A DNA stretch of 64,000 nt, from assembly GCA_903883645.1 (NCBI GenBank), contig CAISBR010000052.1, positions 33,966 through 97,965 of the forward strand, written 5' to 3'. The stretch is from an uncultured Myxococcales bacterium. Lineage in GTDB: Bacteria; Myxococcota_A; UBA9042. Shown piece by piece: positions 1 through 8,757 of the stretch; the stretch's first letter is position 1, and every line of letters starts with the position of its first letter. The notes beneath the pieces are model-generated. The model was not told the DNA's origin and did no database searches. It worked only from the letters and a program-made list of their open reading frames with translations. The position numbers and the translations under genes are program-made.

Positions 1-555
1 GGCGCGGTGGGCCTCGACGGTCTTGCTCGAAATTCCAAGCAACTCGCCGATGTCGCCACTGGTCTTGCCCAGCGCTACCCAGCGCAGCACCTCTTGCTCG
101 CGGGCCGACAGCAGGCGCAGCTTGGCCTCTGGGCTTTGGGCGTCGCGTGCATCGTGTACCAGCAACGCCGCCACGGCCGGGCTAAAGAAAGCGTGGCCGT
201 GGAAAACCGCGCGAATCGCCGCCACCAGGTCTTGCAGACCCGAGCCCTTGACCAGATAACCCCGCGCACCCGCACGCAAAGCCGGGCGCACATAGTCCTC
301 ACTGTCGTGCATCGACAGCACCAGCACCTGGGTCTGTGGGCTCGCCGCGCGCACGCCCGCAATGGCATCGGGCCCCGAACGGTCGGGCAGGCTCAGGTCC
401 ATCACGGCGACGTCGGGTCGAAGATCACGGGCAAGATCAATGGCTTCAGCGGCACTGCCGGCCTCGCCCACCACCGCCACGTCGGCCTCGGTGCTCAGCA
501 GCGCGAGCAGCCCCTGGCGCACAATGGTATGGTCATCGACGAGCAAGATCCGCAT
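1..555 (-). CDS. NarL/FixJ-family response regulator (3' end beyond window)
   Basis: Transcription factor of a two-component system; it should bind DNA after phosphorylation by the kinase encoded just upstream. The ATG lies at 555-553, and the reading frame is open to the window edge, so the last residues are missing. A receiver domain fills about residues 1-115, with the acidic pair D7-D8, phospho-acceptor D53 in VMDLSLPDRS and the conserved K103. It is followed by the beginning of a LuxR-type helix-turn-helix (LSAREQEVLRW, then ISSKTVEAHRA). Only 9 bp separate it from the histidine kinase stop codon, so the two are almost certainly co-transcribed. The family is clear; the target genes are unknown. 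Confidence 0.93.
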   Translation of the reverse strand, partial: MRILLVDDHTIVRQGLLALLSTEADVAVVGEAGSAAEAIDLARDLRPDVAVMDLSLPDRSGPDAIAGVRAASPQTQVLVLSMHDSEDYVRPALRAGARGYLVKGSGLQDLVAAIRAVFHGHAFFSPAVAALLVHDARDAQSPEAKLRLLSAREQEVLRWVALGKTSGDIGELLGISSKTVEAHRA

Positions 556-564
556 GACCCCAGC

Positions 565-1869
565 CTAACGCGCCCGCTCGCCAGTGGAAAGAGGCAGGTG
601 CGCCACCACCCGGCAGCCCTGCCCCGGCGCGGTGTGCAGCTCGAGATGGCCACCCACCAAGGCGGCGCGCTCGCCCATCCCCCGCAGACCCTGCCCACCC
701 ACCACCGCACTTGGCGCGAAACCGCAGCCATCGTCGGCCACTTCGCAGGTAAGCTCGGCCTCGCGCAGCTGCACGGTCACCTTGACCTGGCCCACGCGGC
801 TGTGGCGGGCGGCGTTGGTCAGCGCCTCTTGCACGATGCGGAAGCAGGCGACGTCGACCGCAGCCCCCAAGCTGGGCGCATGGGCCAGACTAGGTGGATC
901 TACCGATACGGCGATTCGCAACGCGCCACGGGCCTCGAGCGCGTCGGCCATCTGGCGAATCGCACCCACCAGCCCCAACTCGGCCAGCAGCGGCGGGGCT
1001 AGACGGCGAACCGCCCGCCGCGTCTCGTCGAGAGCTTGGTCGACCAGGCTGAGCACGACGTTCGGCGGCCGCGCACTCATCGGACTTTTCGCGGCCAAGG
1101 TCTGCAGTTGCAAGCGCAAGGCCGTCAGCGTCTGGCCGATGCCATCGTGCAAGTCGCGGGCGATACTGCGACGCTCGTCTTCTTGCAGCTGCACCGCATG
1201 GGCCGTAAGTTCCCGCAATTTCTCGGCGGTTTGGGCCAGCTGCTCGGAACGTTCTGCCACCCGCCGCTCGAGCGACTCGGCCAGCCCCTGCAACTCGGTC
1301 TGCGAGTCCTGCAGCTCGACCACCAGTTCGCGAATTCGCTGCTCCGCCGAGCGCACCGTCCGCAGCGGCAGCCAACGCAGCAGCCCCGCAAGCACGGTCG
1401 CCAGCAGGCCAAACACCGCAATCAGCAAAGCCATCTCTTGCCACAGCGGCCGCAGCGCCACCGCGACGTGCACGCGGGCCGGCACCACACCCCGGGTAGG
1501 GGCCGACCGCCAGAGCACTTGCGGCGCCTGCAAATTCGTCGTCGCGCGGTCCGGCACCGCCACCGCCACCGTACCGGCGTGCTCGACCAGCACCGCTGGC
1601 AGGCCCTCGGCAGTACGCAACTGCTCGATTTGCTCCATCAATTTCTGTGTGTCGTAGCGCCACAAGCGAGCTTGCGCGGTCGTCTCGCGGTCGACTAGGT
1701 CCGCCACCCGCTGCGCCAGGCGGTCGCCCTGGTCTTCGAGCTCGGTCAAGCGCAACAGCCCACCACCGACCGGAGCCACGCCCGCCACCAGCACCCACGC
1801 CAGCGCTGCGAGCGGCACCAAACGCCGGCTCAGAACGACCGAAGGCTGTAATTCTGGGCGGGTTGGCAC
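565..1869 (-). CDS. NarL-type sensor histidine kinase (HisKA_3)
   Basis: Membrane histidine kinase of 434 residues, partner of the response regulator immediately downstream. One transmembrane helix lies at about residues 15-37 and a second at about 147-167, enclosing an extracytoplasmic segment of roughly 110 residues that is probably the sensor. A coiled-coil stretch (about 175-225) leads to the HisKA_3 dimerisation helix with H241 in ARDLHDGIGQTL. The ATPase domain shows the N box EALTNAARHSR and G boxes DDGCGF and GQGLRGMGERAAL. The start is GTG at 1869-1867 with GGAG six bases upstream; that GGAG overlaps the end of the preceding binding-protein gene, which points to translational coupling. 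Confidence 0.93.
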   Translation of the reverse strand: MPTRPELQPSVVLSRRLVPLAALAWVLVAGVAPVGGGLLRLTELEDQGDRLAQRVADLVDRETTAQARLWRYDTQKLMEQIEQLRTAEGLPAVLVEHAGTVAVAVPDRATTNLQAPQVLWRSAPTRGVVPARVHVAVALRPLWQEMALLIAVFGLLATVLAGLLRWLPLRTVRSAEQRIRELVVELQDSQTELQGLAESLERRVAERSEQLAQTAEKLRELTAHAVQLQEDERRSIARDLHDGIGQTLTALRLQLQTLAAKSPMSARPPNVVLSLVDQALDETRRAVRRLAPPLLAELGLVGAIRQMADALEARGALRIAVSVDPPSLAHAPSLGAAVDVACFRIVQEALTNAARHSRVGQVKVTVQLREAELTCEVADDGCGFAPSAVVGGQGLRGMGERAALVGGHLELHTAPGQGCRVVAHLPLSTGERAR

Positions 1870-1872
1870 CAG

Positions 1873-2892
1873 CTACTCCGTTGGGGTCGGCAATGCGCCG
1901 GCGGCCAGCAGCGCCGCGCGACCAGCAGGCGAGCGCAGACAGTTGAGTAGCGGCAGGGCCTTGGCGTGGTCGCGAGCGCGGGTCACCGCCGATTGGTCCT
2001 TGGCCCAGGGCCAGCGCCCCGCAGCGAGTCCAGCACTGTCGGCCGTGGCGCCATCGATACGCGGCAGTGCCACCGGCACCCCTTCGGCCCGCACCGCGGC
2101 AGCGTCGACCCAGCCAAAGGTGCCTGGCGTGGACTGCAGCGTGGCGTGCATGGTGCGATCATGAAACAACACTTGGGCTTGCGAGCTCTGTCGCGCGGTC
2201 TGCTCCCACGCCGCAAACGCTGGCCACGCCGCTCGCAGCACCGCGTGGCTCGAGTCGCCGCGCTCGCGCAGCAGCCACTGGGTCGGCGTGCCATCGGGCC
2301 AGCGCGCGACCTTGCCCGCCAGCAAGTCGGCCAGTTGCGCGAGCGACAGGTCGGCCACCCCGTTATCGGGCTGCAAGGCCAGCGCCACCGGCGAGCGGGC
2401 ATAGGGCATAACCCGCAGTTCTTGTTTGAGTTCTTCGGGCTTGAGTGGTCGCGACACCAGCGCCACCGCCAGCGCACCGTCGGCCAGTGCAGCCAGTCCG
2501 CCGCCCGAACCGATCCCCTCGTGGATCACCACATCGACCCGCTGCCCCTGCTGCCGACACCCCGCAACTGCGCGCCGCACCAGCGCAATACAGCTCCCGG
2601 ATCCCCCCACATGCACGGCGTCGTCGGGCAGGGTCGCCGGCGCGAGGCTGGGTATCGGCGCAAGCTGCGGCCCACTCTCGCGCGCGAGCCGCTGCAACAG
2701 GGCACCCAGGCCAAGCGCCAGCCCCAGGCCGACGAGCGCCACCGCCAGCCAAAGGGGACCACTGCCCAGGCGGGGCGAAGCCGCGGGCGCGTCGTGCTGT
2801 GGGTTGGCGTGGCTGGGCAAGCGCACTCCCGGGGGCCCTACTGCGGTCCGGCCGCTAGCATGGGGTGGCAGCGGCAGCCCCGTCAACGACAA
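1873..2892 (-). CDS. Membrane-anchored PstS-like substrate-binding protein
   Basis: Periplasmic binding protein-fold protein (339 residues as drawn) resembling phosphate-binding PstS proteins. After a Pro-rich N-terminus there is one hydrophobic helix (GPLWLAVALVGLGLALGLG), then the typical beginning of a type-II binding fold: VHVGGSGSCIALVRR, then IHEGIGSGGGLAALADG and a SRPLKPEEL segment. The helix lacks a lipobox, so it is probably an uncleaved anchor. The drawn start is TTG at 2892 without a Shine-Dalgarno sequence; GTG or TTG codons about 22-24 codons further in (after GGGAG) are alternatives. No ABC permease or ATPase is nearby. The gene sits between a secreted protease and a histidine kinase (3-bp gap), so a sensory accessory role is plausible, but this is inference. 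Confidence 0.8.
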   Translation of the reverse strand: MSLTGLPLPPHASGRTAVGPPGVRLPSHANPQHDAPAASPRLGSGPLWLAVALVGLGLALGLGALLQRLARESGPQLAPIPSLAPATLPDDAVHVGGSGSCIALVRRAVAGCRQQGQRVDVVIHEGIGSGGGLAALADGALAVALVSRPLKPEELKQELRVMPYARSPVALALQPDNGVADLSLAQLADLLAGKVARWPDGTPTQWLLRERGDSSHAVLRAAWPAFAAWEQTARQSSQAQVLFHDRTMHATLQSTPGTFGWVDAAAVRAEGVPVALPRIDGATADSAGLAAGRWPWAKDQSAVTRARDHAKALPLLNCLRSPAGRAALLAAGALPTPTE

Positions 2893-2898
2893 ATGCAG

Positions 2899-5800
2899 CT
2901 ACGGCTGCGGCAGCCCATCGACAGGTTGCCCAAATGTATTGACCAGTTGCCTAAACATATCGAGCTGATCGACGTAGCCCTGCAGCTCCGCCGCCGCCGT
3001 AGGGTGGGCCGGGTCGGGCTGCGGCTTGCCGTTCGCATCCAGCACCAACAGCGGCGCCCCCTGCGCATCGGTCTTGGGCGTGCCATCGGGCAGGTGCTCG
3101 ACCAAATAGGCAAAGGTAAGCAAGCGGTTGGCCCACTCGATCATGCGCGCACCGGCGGCTTTCTCGCGGGTCTTGCCCATCACCACCTCGCTGCCCGTGC
3201 TGCGGGCGCGGTAGGTCAGGCCGCTTTTCGGATCGTAGAACGTCTTGACATCGCTGGGCTTCCAGTCAGGCATCTCGCTGGGCAGCACGGCGATGCGCGC
3301 CTGGTTGATAAAGTCGTACGACCAGTTGGTGGGGAAGAAGATGCTGCCCCAGACCATCGCGTAGATGCGCTCGTTCCAGCCGTAGCTGGGGTCGACCAAC
3401 TTGGATTTCGCTGGCAATGCGGGCACTTCTTTGCTGGCGAGCCAGTCGGGGTACAGCACTTTGCTGTCGGCGGGGTTGTTGGCCGCGGTGTCGAGGCCGG
3501 TGGCATGGGGGGCAAAGGTCTCGAGATCACCCGTTAAAAGCGCGTTGTACAGCCGGCGCATCTGCTCGGGATACACGGTGGCAAAGTTGACGTTCTTGTA
3601 GCGGCCGTCGATAAAATCCTCTTTGGAATTGGAGATGAAGCTGTCGAACGCCTCGCCCAGGTAGTACGTCGCCCACACCTTGTCGTAGTACGCGCCCACT
3701 TGCGTTTGGTAATCGCCCCACCAGTAGCCCTGGGTGTAGTCGAAGTCGTTGTGAACAAAGCGACCTTCGCCCAGCGGCAGGTTGAAGTTGTAGCCATACA
3801 CCGCCGGCAGCGCGTCGAGGTCGGCGCCGTAGACAGTGGCGGTAACCCCAGTTGGCTGCTGCACAAAGTAGCAGTCCTTGCTCGAGCAGTAGTAGCCGGG
3901 CTCGGGCCGCGTCAAAATGCGCGCAAACAGGTCGAACGCGGTGCTGGTGGCCAGGGCGAGGGGGCCGTAGTTGCCATCGGCGAGCAGCTTGGTTGTGGGC
4001 TGCGCCGGGTCGCCGTCGAGCAGCGCGGCAAAGGCAAAAGTCTTGGCGATCGCCTGGATAGGGTCCAAATAGCGCGCCTGCACTCGCGAAAGCACCGAGT
4101 CGGAGTTGAACGTGGTGCGGTTGCGGCGGAAGCTGTCGAGCACGTAGCGCAGCTCGTACTGACTCTCTAAAAACCGCACAATCTCATACGCATCCGCACC
4201 CGCATCGTCGGTAAAGGTGGTCACATTGCCGGCGTCCGCGTACTCGTCGCTCTGGAACAGGTAGCCGCGGCGCACCCGACCGGCCGCATCCACGGCGCGC
4301 GGCGTAGTACCCCACGAAAACTGGGCATAATTCGGGTCGTCGGCAAAGGGCTGCATGTCGCGGTAATCCACCACGTCGAGCGCCTGCTCTTTGCACTTCT
4401 GCCCCAGCACGGCGTCCGGGGCGGTCGACGGTGCACAGTCTTGCAACAAACTGAATTCTTGCTGGTACTTTGAGTAATGCAGCTGCGCAAACGGGGTATT
4501 GCTGTCGCCGGTGGGCAGTTGGTACACGCCGAAGAGGCCCGGGTTGCTGATAAAGCCGGTGAGCTTGTAAGCCCGCGTCTTGCCTGCGCCTTTGCCCTTT
4601 ACGCTCAGGTTCGGCGCGCCCCATACGTCGACCGTGTTGCCGTAGATCAGGCGCACCGCCGCGCGGTCGTACTTGCCCAGCAGGCGTGTGTCTTGGGTGG
4701 TGTCGCCGGGGTAGTCCATCACGCTGGTCGTCGCGTAAATACCGATATTGTTTTCGAGTTCTTCTTTGCTGATAGGATCGCGCCAGCGCGGACCGATGCA
4801 GGTGGTGCCGTCGGTGGTGCCCTCGGCGCAGTCTTGGGTGACCGTCGCGTTGCGGCTGCGCAACTGCCAGTAGCCGGCGTCGTAGTTCAGGGCGTCGAAG
4901 CTGGCGGCAAAGTTGTGGCGCAGACCCATCGAGTGGCCGAGCTCGTGGGCCAGCACACCCTTGGTGTACTCGACGCGCGCCCATTCGTAGATTTTCTTGC
5001 GCCACGCCTGGACCGCCTTGGGGTCTTTGCCATCGGGCGAGCCGAACAGCTTCTTGGCGATCGTGGCCAAACCAATCAGGTTATCGGGTTCCACGTCTTG
5101 GCGATCGAGCCGGCAGCTGCCATTCTTGGCGCGGGTCAGCAGGCCTTGGCGGTGCAAAGCGCGCTGCATGGCAGGGTTTTTCAGGCCAAAGGGCGAGGCC
5201 ATCTTCACCGTCGTCGACGTAACGGGCGCCTTGGGATTGAAGCCCGCCAGCTGCGCCATTTCGGGAGTAATCATCTTGGCTTCGATGGCACTACCCTGCA
5301 AACGCTTGAGCCGCTCGTTCAGCGCGCCGTTGCCGGGCCCCAGCCGCCCCGCCTGGGCCAGCGCGTCGAAGCGCTTCTTGTGGGCCAAGTGCGGATTGAT
5401 GTTCACATTTTGCGGCGTCGCAATGTCGCCCAGCACTTGCGTCAGCGCCTTGGGGTCAAAGGCCGCGTAGTGCCGCGCCAACTCTTCTTGGTTCACCGGC
5501 CGGCCAGCGTGAGCACTGGGGCCACCGTTCTTCAACTCCGCGACCCAGCTCGCAATGTTCTTGCCGCCGGCATATTCTTTGGGGTCAATCAGACCCTCTT
5601 CAAGCATCAGCAGATCGGCCAACTGCGCCGCGGCGTGGTCGGTGCGGGCGCCCCAAATATTCACCGAACCCGAGATTTTTTCGCCACTTAACGGGTCTTC
5701 GGCGTCGACCATGATGCCCCAGGGCGACTGAGTCTGCGGCGGCGCGATGTCGGTGATAAAGTTGTAGCGCAGATCGCCCATGCGCGGCGCCAGCCCGGCC

Positions 5801-7197
5801 TTGCCGCAGGCCGCGTCGTCGCCCGCCACCACGGGGTTGTGGCACAGCACGAAAACATTGGGGATTTGCGCGGGCCCTGTGCCCAGCGGCGGCACGAAAT
5901 CGTCGGCCCAGGGCTGCGGCCAGCCGTGGGTGGCTTCGCATGTGCCCGCGCCGGTGCGGCGACATTCGGCCAGGCGGCCCGACAAAAGGCCCACGCGCAC
6001 CGCATCGTTCCAGACGCCGAGGGTCTGGCGGGTGCCCTCGAATAGCTCTGCAGGGAAGCCGGGATTTACGTACCACGCCAGGGTGCGAACCGCGCGATCG
6101 CGCACCGGAATCGTGCACAGCTGGCGGAATTCGTCGCAGCCCGAGCCACGGCCGACGCTGGCGCACTCGTCTTCGGTGCCGTCGGCATTGGCGTCGCGGT
6201 GGACATCGACGCCGGCGGCAGAAGTGGTGGCACAGGAGGTCGAAGTGTGTGACTTAACGAACAAATTCCAACGAGAAGCAAAACGATGCCACTTGTTGTC
6301 GACCAGGCCGTAGCCCGTCTCGAAGCCGATGCGGTCCTGGGTAAACACACCCGCCACGTCCATGCGCTCGCCGTCCCAGTCGATGGGCTCGTAGTCGTTG
6401 TCGTGCACTTTCATGAACGAGGTTCGCAGCTTAACTTCCGTTGGATTGCAGCTCTGCTCGGGGAAGGCGCCGACCATCCAGCAGGCGGGGAACTTGCCCC
6501 ACTCGCTGTCGACCACGCCCGGCTTGGCCAAGACCTTGTTGGTGATGTCGAAGTAGCCTTGCTCGCTGCTGAAAACGGGCGCGTCGGGGCTCGCCGGGTC
6601 GTTGACGTAATAGGCGAGCGGCTCCCACTCGACGGCGTAGTTGATGCCGATTTGTGCAAGTGTATCTAGGCTGTACGCGTCGGTGATCTGGTTCTTGCTC
6701 CAGTCGACGCGAAATTGGTCGCGCTGGTACCACGGCCGGTCGCTGTCGTTTTCGACCAGCACATTGGTCTCTTCGCCGGTGGTCGCGTTGTAGTCATGGC
6801 GGATATCAAAGTGTTTTTCGATCGCATAGGCCGCGACGATTTGCCCGTCGGCCGTAGCGCGCAGACCCTTGTTGTCGCTGTCTTGCACCTGTTCGTACCG
6901 CAGCCGCGCGAGCAGCGCCTTCTCCGTGATTTCCCAACGAATTCGTGTCATCGCCTGGCCGTCGGCGCTGGTAATCAGCCCATCGGAATTCGAGCCAAAC
7001 ATCACGTCGACGACCGACACGTGCATATAGAACTCGGGATCATCCTTGGGGTCCGCCAAGTTGCCCACAAAGAACGCCTTGGCCTGGGCGTTGGCTTGCA
7101 CGCGGTTAATGGCGGGGCGCTCTTCGGCGCAGGCCCACAGCACGCTGGCGGCGGCAAGCACAGTCAACGCACGAACCGCAAAGGACTTCTGACGCAT
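2899..7197 (-). CDS. Zinc-dependent metalloprotease lipoprotein (EcxA/DUF4953-like)
   Basis: Large (1,432 residues) exported metalloprotease. The N-terminus is a lipoprotein signal peptide ending in VLWAC (C23). The catalytic zinc site is HELGHSMGLRH, with H751, E752, H755 and H761, the metzincin pattern HExxHxxGxxH; a candidate Met-turn, SVMDY, has M827. This arrangement is typical of EcxA-type zinc-binding domain proteins found in many Gram-negatives. Sequence before the active site (N-terminal about 700 residues) carries several Cys pairs and no other domain I recognise. ATG at 7197 has AGGAG five bases upstream. The gene heads a minus-strand set with the binding protein and two-component genes (6-bp gap to the next drawn start). 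Substrate unknown. Confidence 0.88.
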   Translation of the reverse strand: MRQKSFAVRALTVLAAASVLWACAEERPAINRVQANAQAKAFFVGNLADPKDDPEFYMHVSVVDVMFGSNSDGLITSADGQAMTRIRWEITEKALLARLRYEQVQDSDNKGLRATADGQIVAAYAIEKHFDIRHDYNATTGEETNVLVENDSDRPWYQRDQFRVDWSKNQITDAYSLDTLAQIGINYAVEWEPLAYYVNDPASPDAPVFSSEQGYFDITNKVLAKPGVVDSEWGKFPACWMVGAFPEQSCNPTEVKLRTSFMKVHDNDYEPIDWDGERMDVAGVFTQDRIGFETGYGLVDNKWHRFASRWNLFVKSHTSTSCATTSAAGVDVHRDANADGTEDECASVGRGSGCDEFRQLCTIPVRDRAVRTLAWYVNPGFPAELFEGTRQTLGVWNDAVRVGLLSGRLAECRRTGAGTCEATHGWPQPWADDFVPPLGTGPAQIPNVFVLCHNPVVAGDDAACGKAGLAPRMGDLRYNFITDIAPPQTQSPWGIMVDAEDPLSGEKISGSVNIWGARTDHAAAQLADLLMLEEGLIDPKEYAGGKNIASWVAELKNGGPSAHAGRPVNQEELARHYAAFDPKALTQVLGDIATPQNVNINPHLAHKKRFDALAQAGRLGPGNGALNERLKRLQGSAIEAKMITPEMAQLAGFNPKAPVTSTTVKMASPFGLKNPAMQRALHRQGLLTRAKNGSCRLDRQDVEPDNLIGLATIAKKLFGSPDGKDPKAVQAWRKKIYEWARVEYTKGVLAHELGHSMGLRHNFAASFDALNYDAGYWQLRSRNATVTQDCAEGTTDGTTCIGPRWRDPISKEELENNIGIYATTSVMDYPGDTTQDTRLLGKYDRAAVRLIYGNTVDVWGAPNLSVKGKGAGKTRAYKLTGFISNPGLFGVYQLPTGDSNTPFAQLHYSKYQQEFSLLQDCAPSTAPDAVLGQKCKEQALDVVDYRDMQPFADDPNYAQFSWGTTPRAVDAAGRVRRGYLFQSDEYADAGNVTTFTDDAGADAYEIVRFLESQYELRYVLDSFRRNRTTFNSDSVLSRVQARYLDPIQAIAKTFAFAALLDGDPAQPTTKLLADGNYGPLALATSTAFDLFARILTRPEPGYYCSSKDCYFVQQPTGVTATVYGADLDALPAVYGYNFNLPLGEGRFVHNDFDYTQGYWWGDYQTQVGAYYDKVWATYYLGEAFDSFISNSKEDFIDGRYKNVNFATVYPEQMRRLYNALLTGDLETFAPHATGLDTAANNPADSKVLYPDWLASKEVPALPAKSKLVDPSYGWNERIYAMVWGSIFFPTNWSYDFINQARIAVLPSEMPDWKPSDVKTFYDPKSGLTYRARSTGSEVVMGKTREKAAGARMIEWANRLLTFAYLVEHLPDGTPKTDAQGAPLLVLDANGKPQPDPAHPTAAAELQGYVDQLDMFRQLVNTFGQPVDGLPQP

Positions 7198-7415
7198 GGG
7201 AGCTCCTGATCGCTGCCCGCGCGCGGCGTGCGGCGGGGCGGCGATTATGGCGCAAGGGCCGGGGGTCGCAAGGGGCCTAGCAAGCGTGCGTCAGCCTTGC
7301 TCTTTTGCTCGTTATGCGCCCCGCTGGGGTGCCGGCCACGCAAACTTGCGGTATTATCAGCCGGCGAGGGCGTCCTCTGTCCGATATTCTTAATCATTTT
7401 AGGGAGTTTCTTGCC

Positions 7416-7862
7416 ATGCCGCCGACCTTCGTGTTCATCCGCCACAGCCACCGCGACGGCGAAGGCCTGTCGAGCCACGGCCGCGCCAGCGTACAGTACA
7501 CGGCGCAGTGGCTGAAAGAGCACGGTTTTCTGGCGGATTTGGTGTTTGCGACGAACACACCGCGCACCCGCGAGACAGCCATGCTGCTGCTGCGGCCCAC
7601 CGGGCGCACGCTTGTGCAAACCATTGTAACCAATGGGATGTTTGGTTCATTGGCAGGTCTGCAGGCGCACACACGCGAGGCGGCGGCGCGGCAACCGAGC
7701 GGCGTGGTGTATTTTGTGGGCCACCACCCGAGTCAGCTGTTTCTAGAGCACTTGTTCGGCGCCGAGCTGGCGATTGCGGACCAAAATCGCTGTGCTGCCG
7801 TGGTGTTTGAGCGCGATGGCGAAGGCTGGCGGCTGGTCGACTGGTTCGCCGGGGTGGCCTAG
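7416..7862 (+). CDS. SixA-like histidine phosphatase
   Basis: Small (148 residues) phosphoglycerate-mutase-fold phosphatase. The N-terminal catalytic histidine is in FIRHSHRDGEG (R9-H10), and the second conserved His is in VGHHPSQL (H103/H104); TPRTRETA supplies the usual basic residue between them. Single-domain proteins of this length with VGHHP resemble SixA, which removes phosphate from histidine phosphotransfer domains, but other substrates are possible. An upstream in-frame ATG at 7305 exists, but ATG 7416 is preferred because AGGGAG lies nine bases upstream (7401-7406) and the protein then starts right at the first beta strand. It is divergent from the metalloprotease gene; the 218-bp gap between them should hold both promoters. 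Confidence 0.85.
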   Translation: MPPTFVFIRHSHRDGEGLSSHGRASVQYTAQWLKEHGFLADLVFATNTPRTRETAMLLLRPTGRTLVQTIVTNGMFGSLAGLQAHTREAAARQPSGVVYFVGHHPSQLFLEHLFGAELAIADQNRCAAVVFERDGEGWRLVDWFAGVA

Positions 7863-8019
7863 GCCTCGCACATCGCGCCCGAAACTCTGGATACCAGACG
7901 GGATCTACGGCGCGGCGCGGCGAGTCGGCAAGTAGAACGCGAGCTTGCGCCCCACCACAAGGACAGGGCCGCCCACAGAAAACCCAATGTGATCGAACCG
8001 TTCGTTCTGGGTGGCGCGA

Positions 8020-8430
8020 TCAGGACTTGAGCTGCTTGACCGCCGTCAGCCATTCTTCAACATGGTTAACGAACTTGACCTGGCCGTTCTCAAACGTGTG
8101 CATGTCGATGGTAGTAATGCGAAATGACTTGGTGCCGTCGAGCTCAAGGCCCATAAACGGCCCCTTAGGCGACCCGGTGACCACGCTGCGCACCACCACG
8201 GTGTTGCCCTCTTGCACGAGTTGCACGGGCTCCCACTTCAGGTCGGGGATGAGCTTCCAAAACCCTTGCACTTGGCCAATTAGCTGGGCCTTGCCCTTGG
8301 TTTCAGCGGCGTTGATCGACTGAAAATCGTCGGCCAGCAGACGCTCCATGGTTGGCACAGGGCTCCCCCCTTCGCGCACAGTCAGGGCTTCGGTATAAAA
8401 GGTGCGAATGAGATCCTTGATATTTTGCAT
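8020..8430 (-). CDS. SnoaL-like / ester cyclase-family protein
   Basis: Protein of 136 residues with the NTF2-like cystatin fold pattern of SnoaL-type proteins: an N-terminal helix (IKDLIRTFYTEAL), a polar loop with LLADDFQSI, then alternating strands ending in the family-like pattern ITTIDMHTFENGQVK and a final strand with HVEEW. Members include polyketide cyclases and many uncharacterised small-molecule enzymes or binding proteins. No signal peptide, so cytoplasmic. It stands alone between the histidine phosphatase (157-bp gap) and the divergent fibrinogen-like gene. The substrate cannot be predicted. Confidence 0.8.
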   Translation of the reverse strand: MQNIKDLIRTFYTEALTVREGGSPVPTMERLLADDFQSINAAETKGKAQLIGQVQGFWKLIPDLKWEPVQLVQEGNTVVVRSVVTGSPKGPFMGLELDGTKSFRITTIDMHTFENGQVKFVNHVEEWLTAVKQLKS

Positions 8431-8757
8431 GAAAACCTATTTGGCAAGCGGGCTATCCAGCAGTCGTTCCTGGTGAAGGGGTGGGGCGAAGGATGGTATG
8501 TCACGGTTTGGCTTTTTTGCAAGCGGGACCGCGGCGTTTCGATGGCTGCCGTGCTGCTGCCCGAGCGGCTGACCGTGATAGCCAACAGTGGCTAGTCGCA
8601 TGACCACTTGGACTCGCTGCATTTTCGCATGGACACGGGTGACGCTGAACCTGGCGTGCGGGCAACCGTACCGGCAAGAAATGCCTAGTCCGCTCGCCTA
8701 TGGCCGACCTTGGCGTCGCGCGCCCGGTCCATGCTACACTCGTGACCGGAGGTTTCC
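8431..8757. other. Intergenic region with divergent promoters
   Basis: 327 bp between the SnoaL-like gene (minus) and the fibrinogen-like gene (plus). No coding sequence with convincing composition is present on either strand. The right end contains the promoter and ribosome-binding site described separately; the left end should contain the promoter for the SnoaL-like gene but no clear consensus was seen. Confidence 0.6.
8710..8740 (+). promoter_or_regulatory. Candidate sigma-70-type promoter for the fibrinogen-like gene
   Basis: TTGGCG at 8710-8715 and an extended -10, TGC followed by TACACT (8735-8740), separated by 19 bp. The predicted start would fall near 8747, just before GGAGG (8748-8752), which is five bases from ATG 8758. 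The spacer is long and transcript and ribosome site nearly abut, so the call is tentative. Confidence 0.35.

Noticed and set aside
1966..3537. 523-codon plus-strand frame over the binding-protein and protease genes
   Set aside because: Antisense to two recognisable genes; no ribosome site or domain.
4477..5691. 404-codon plus-strand frame inside the metalloprotease gene
   Set aside because: It is antisense to a clearly conserved active site (HELGH) and has shadow-type composition.
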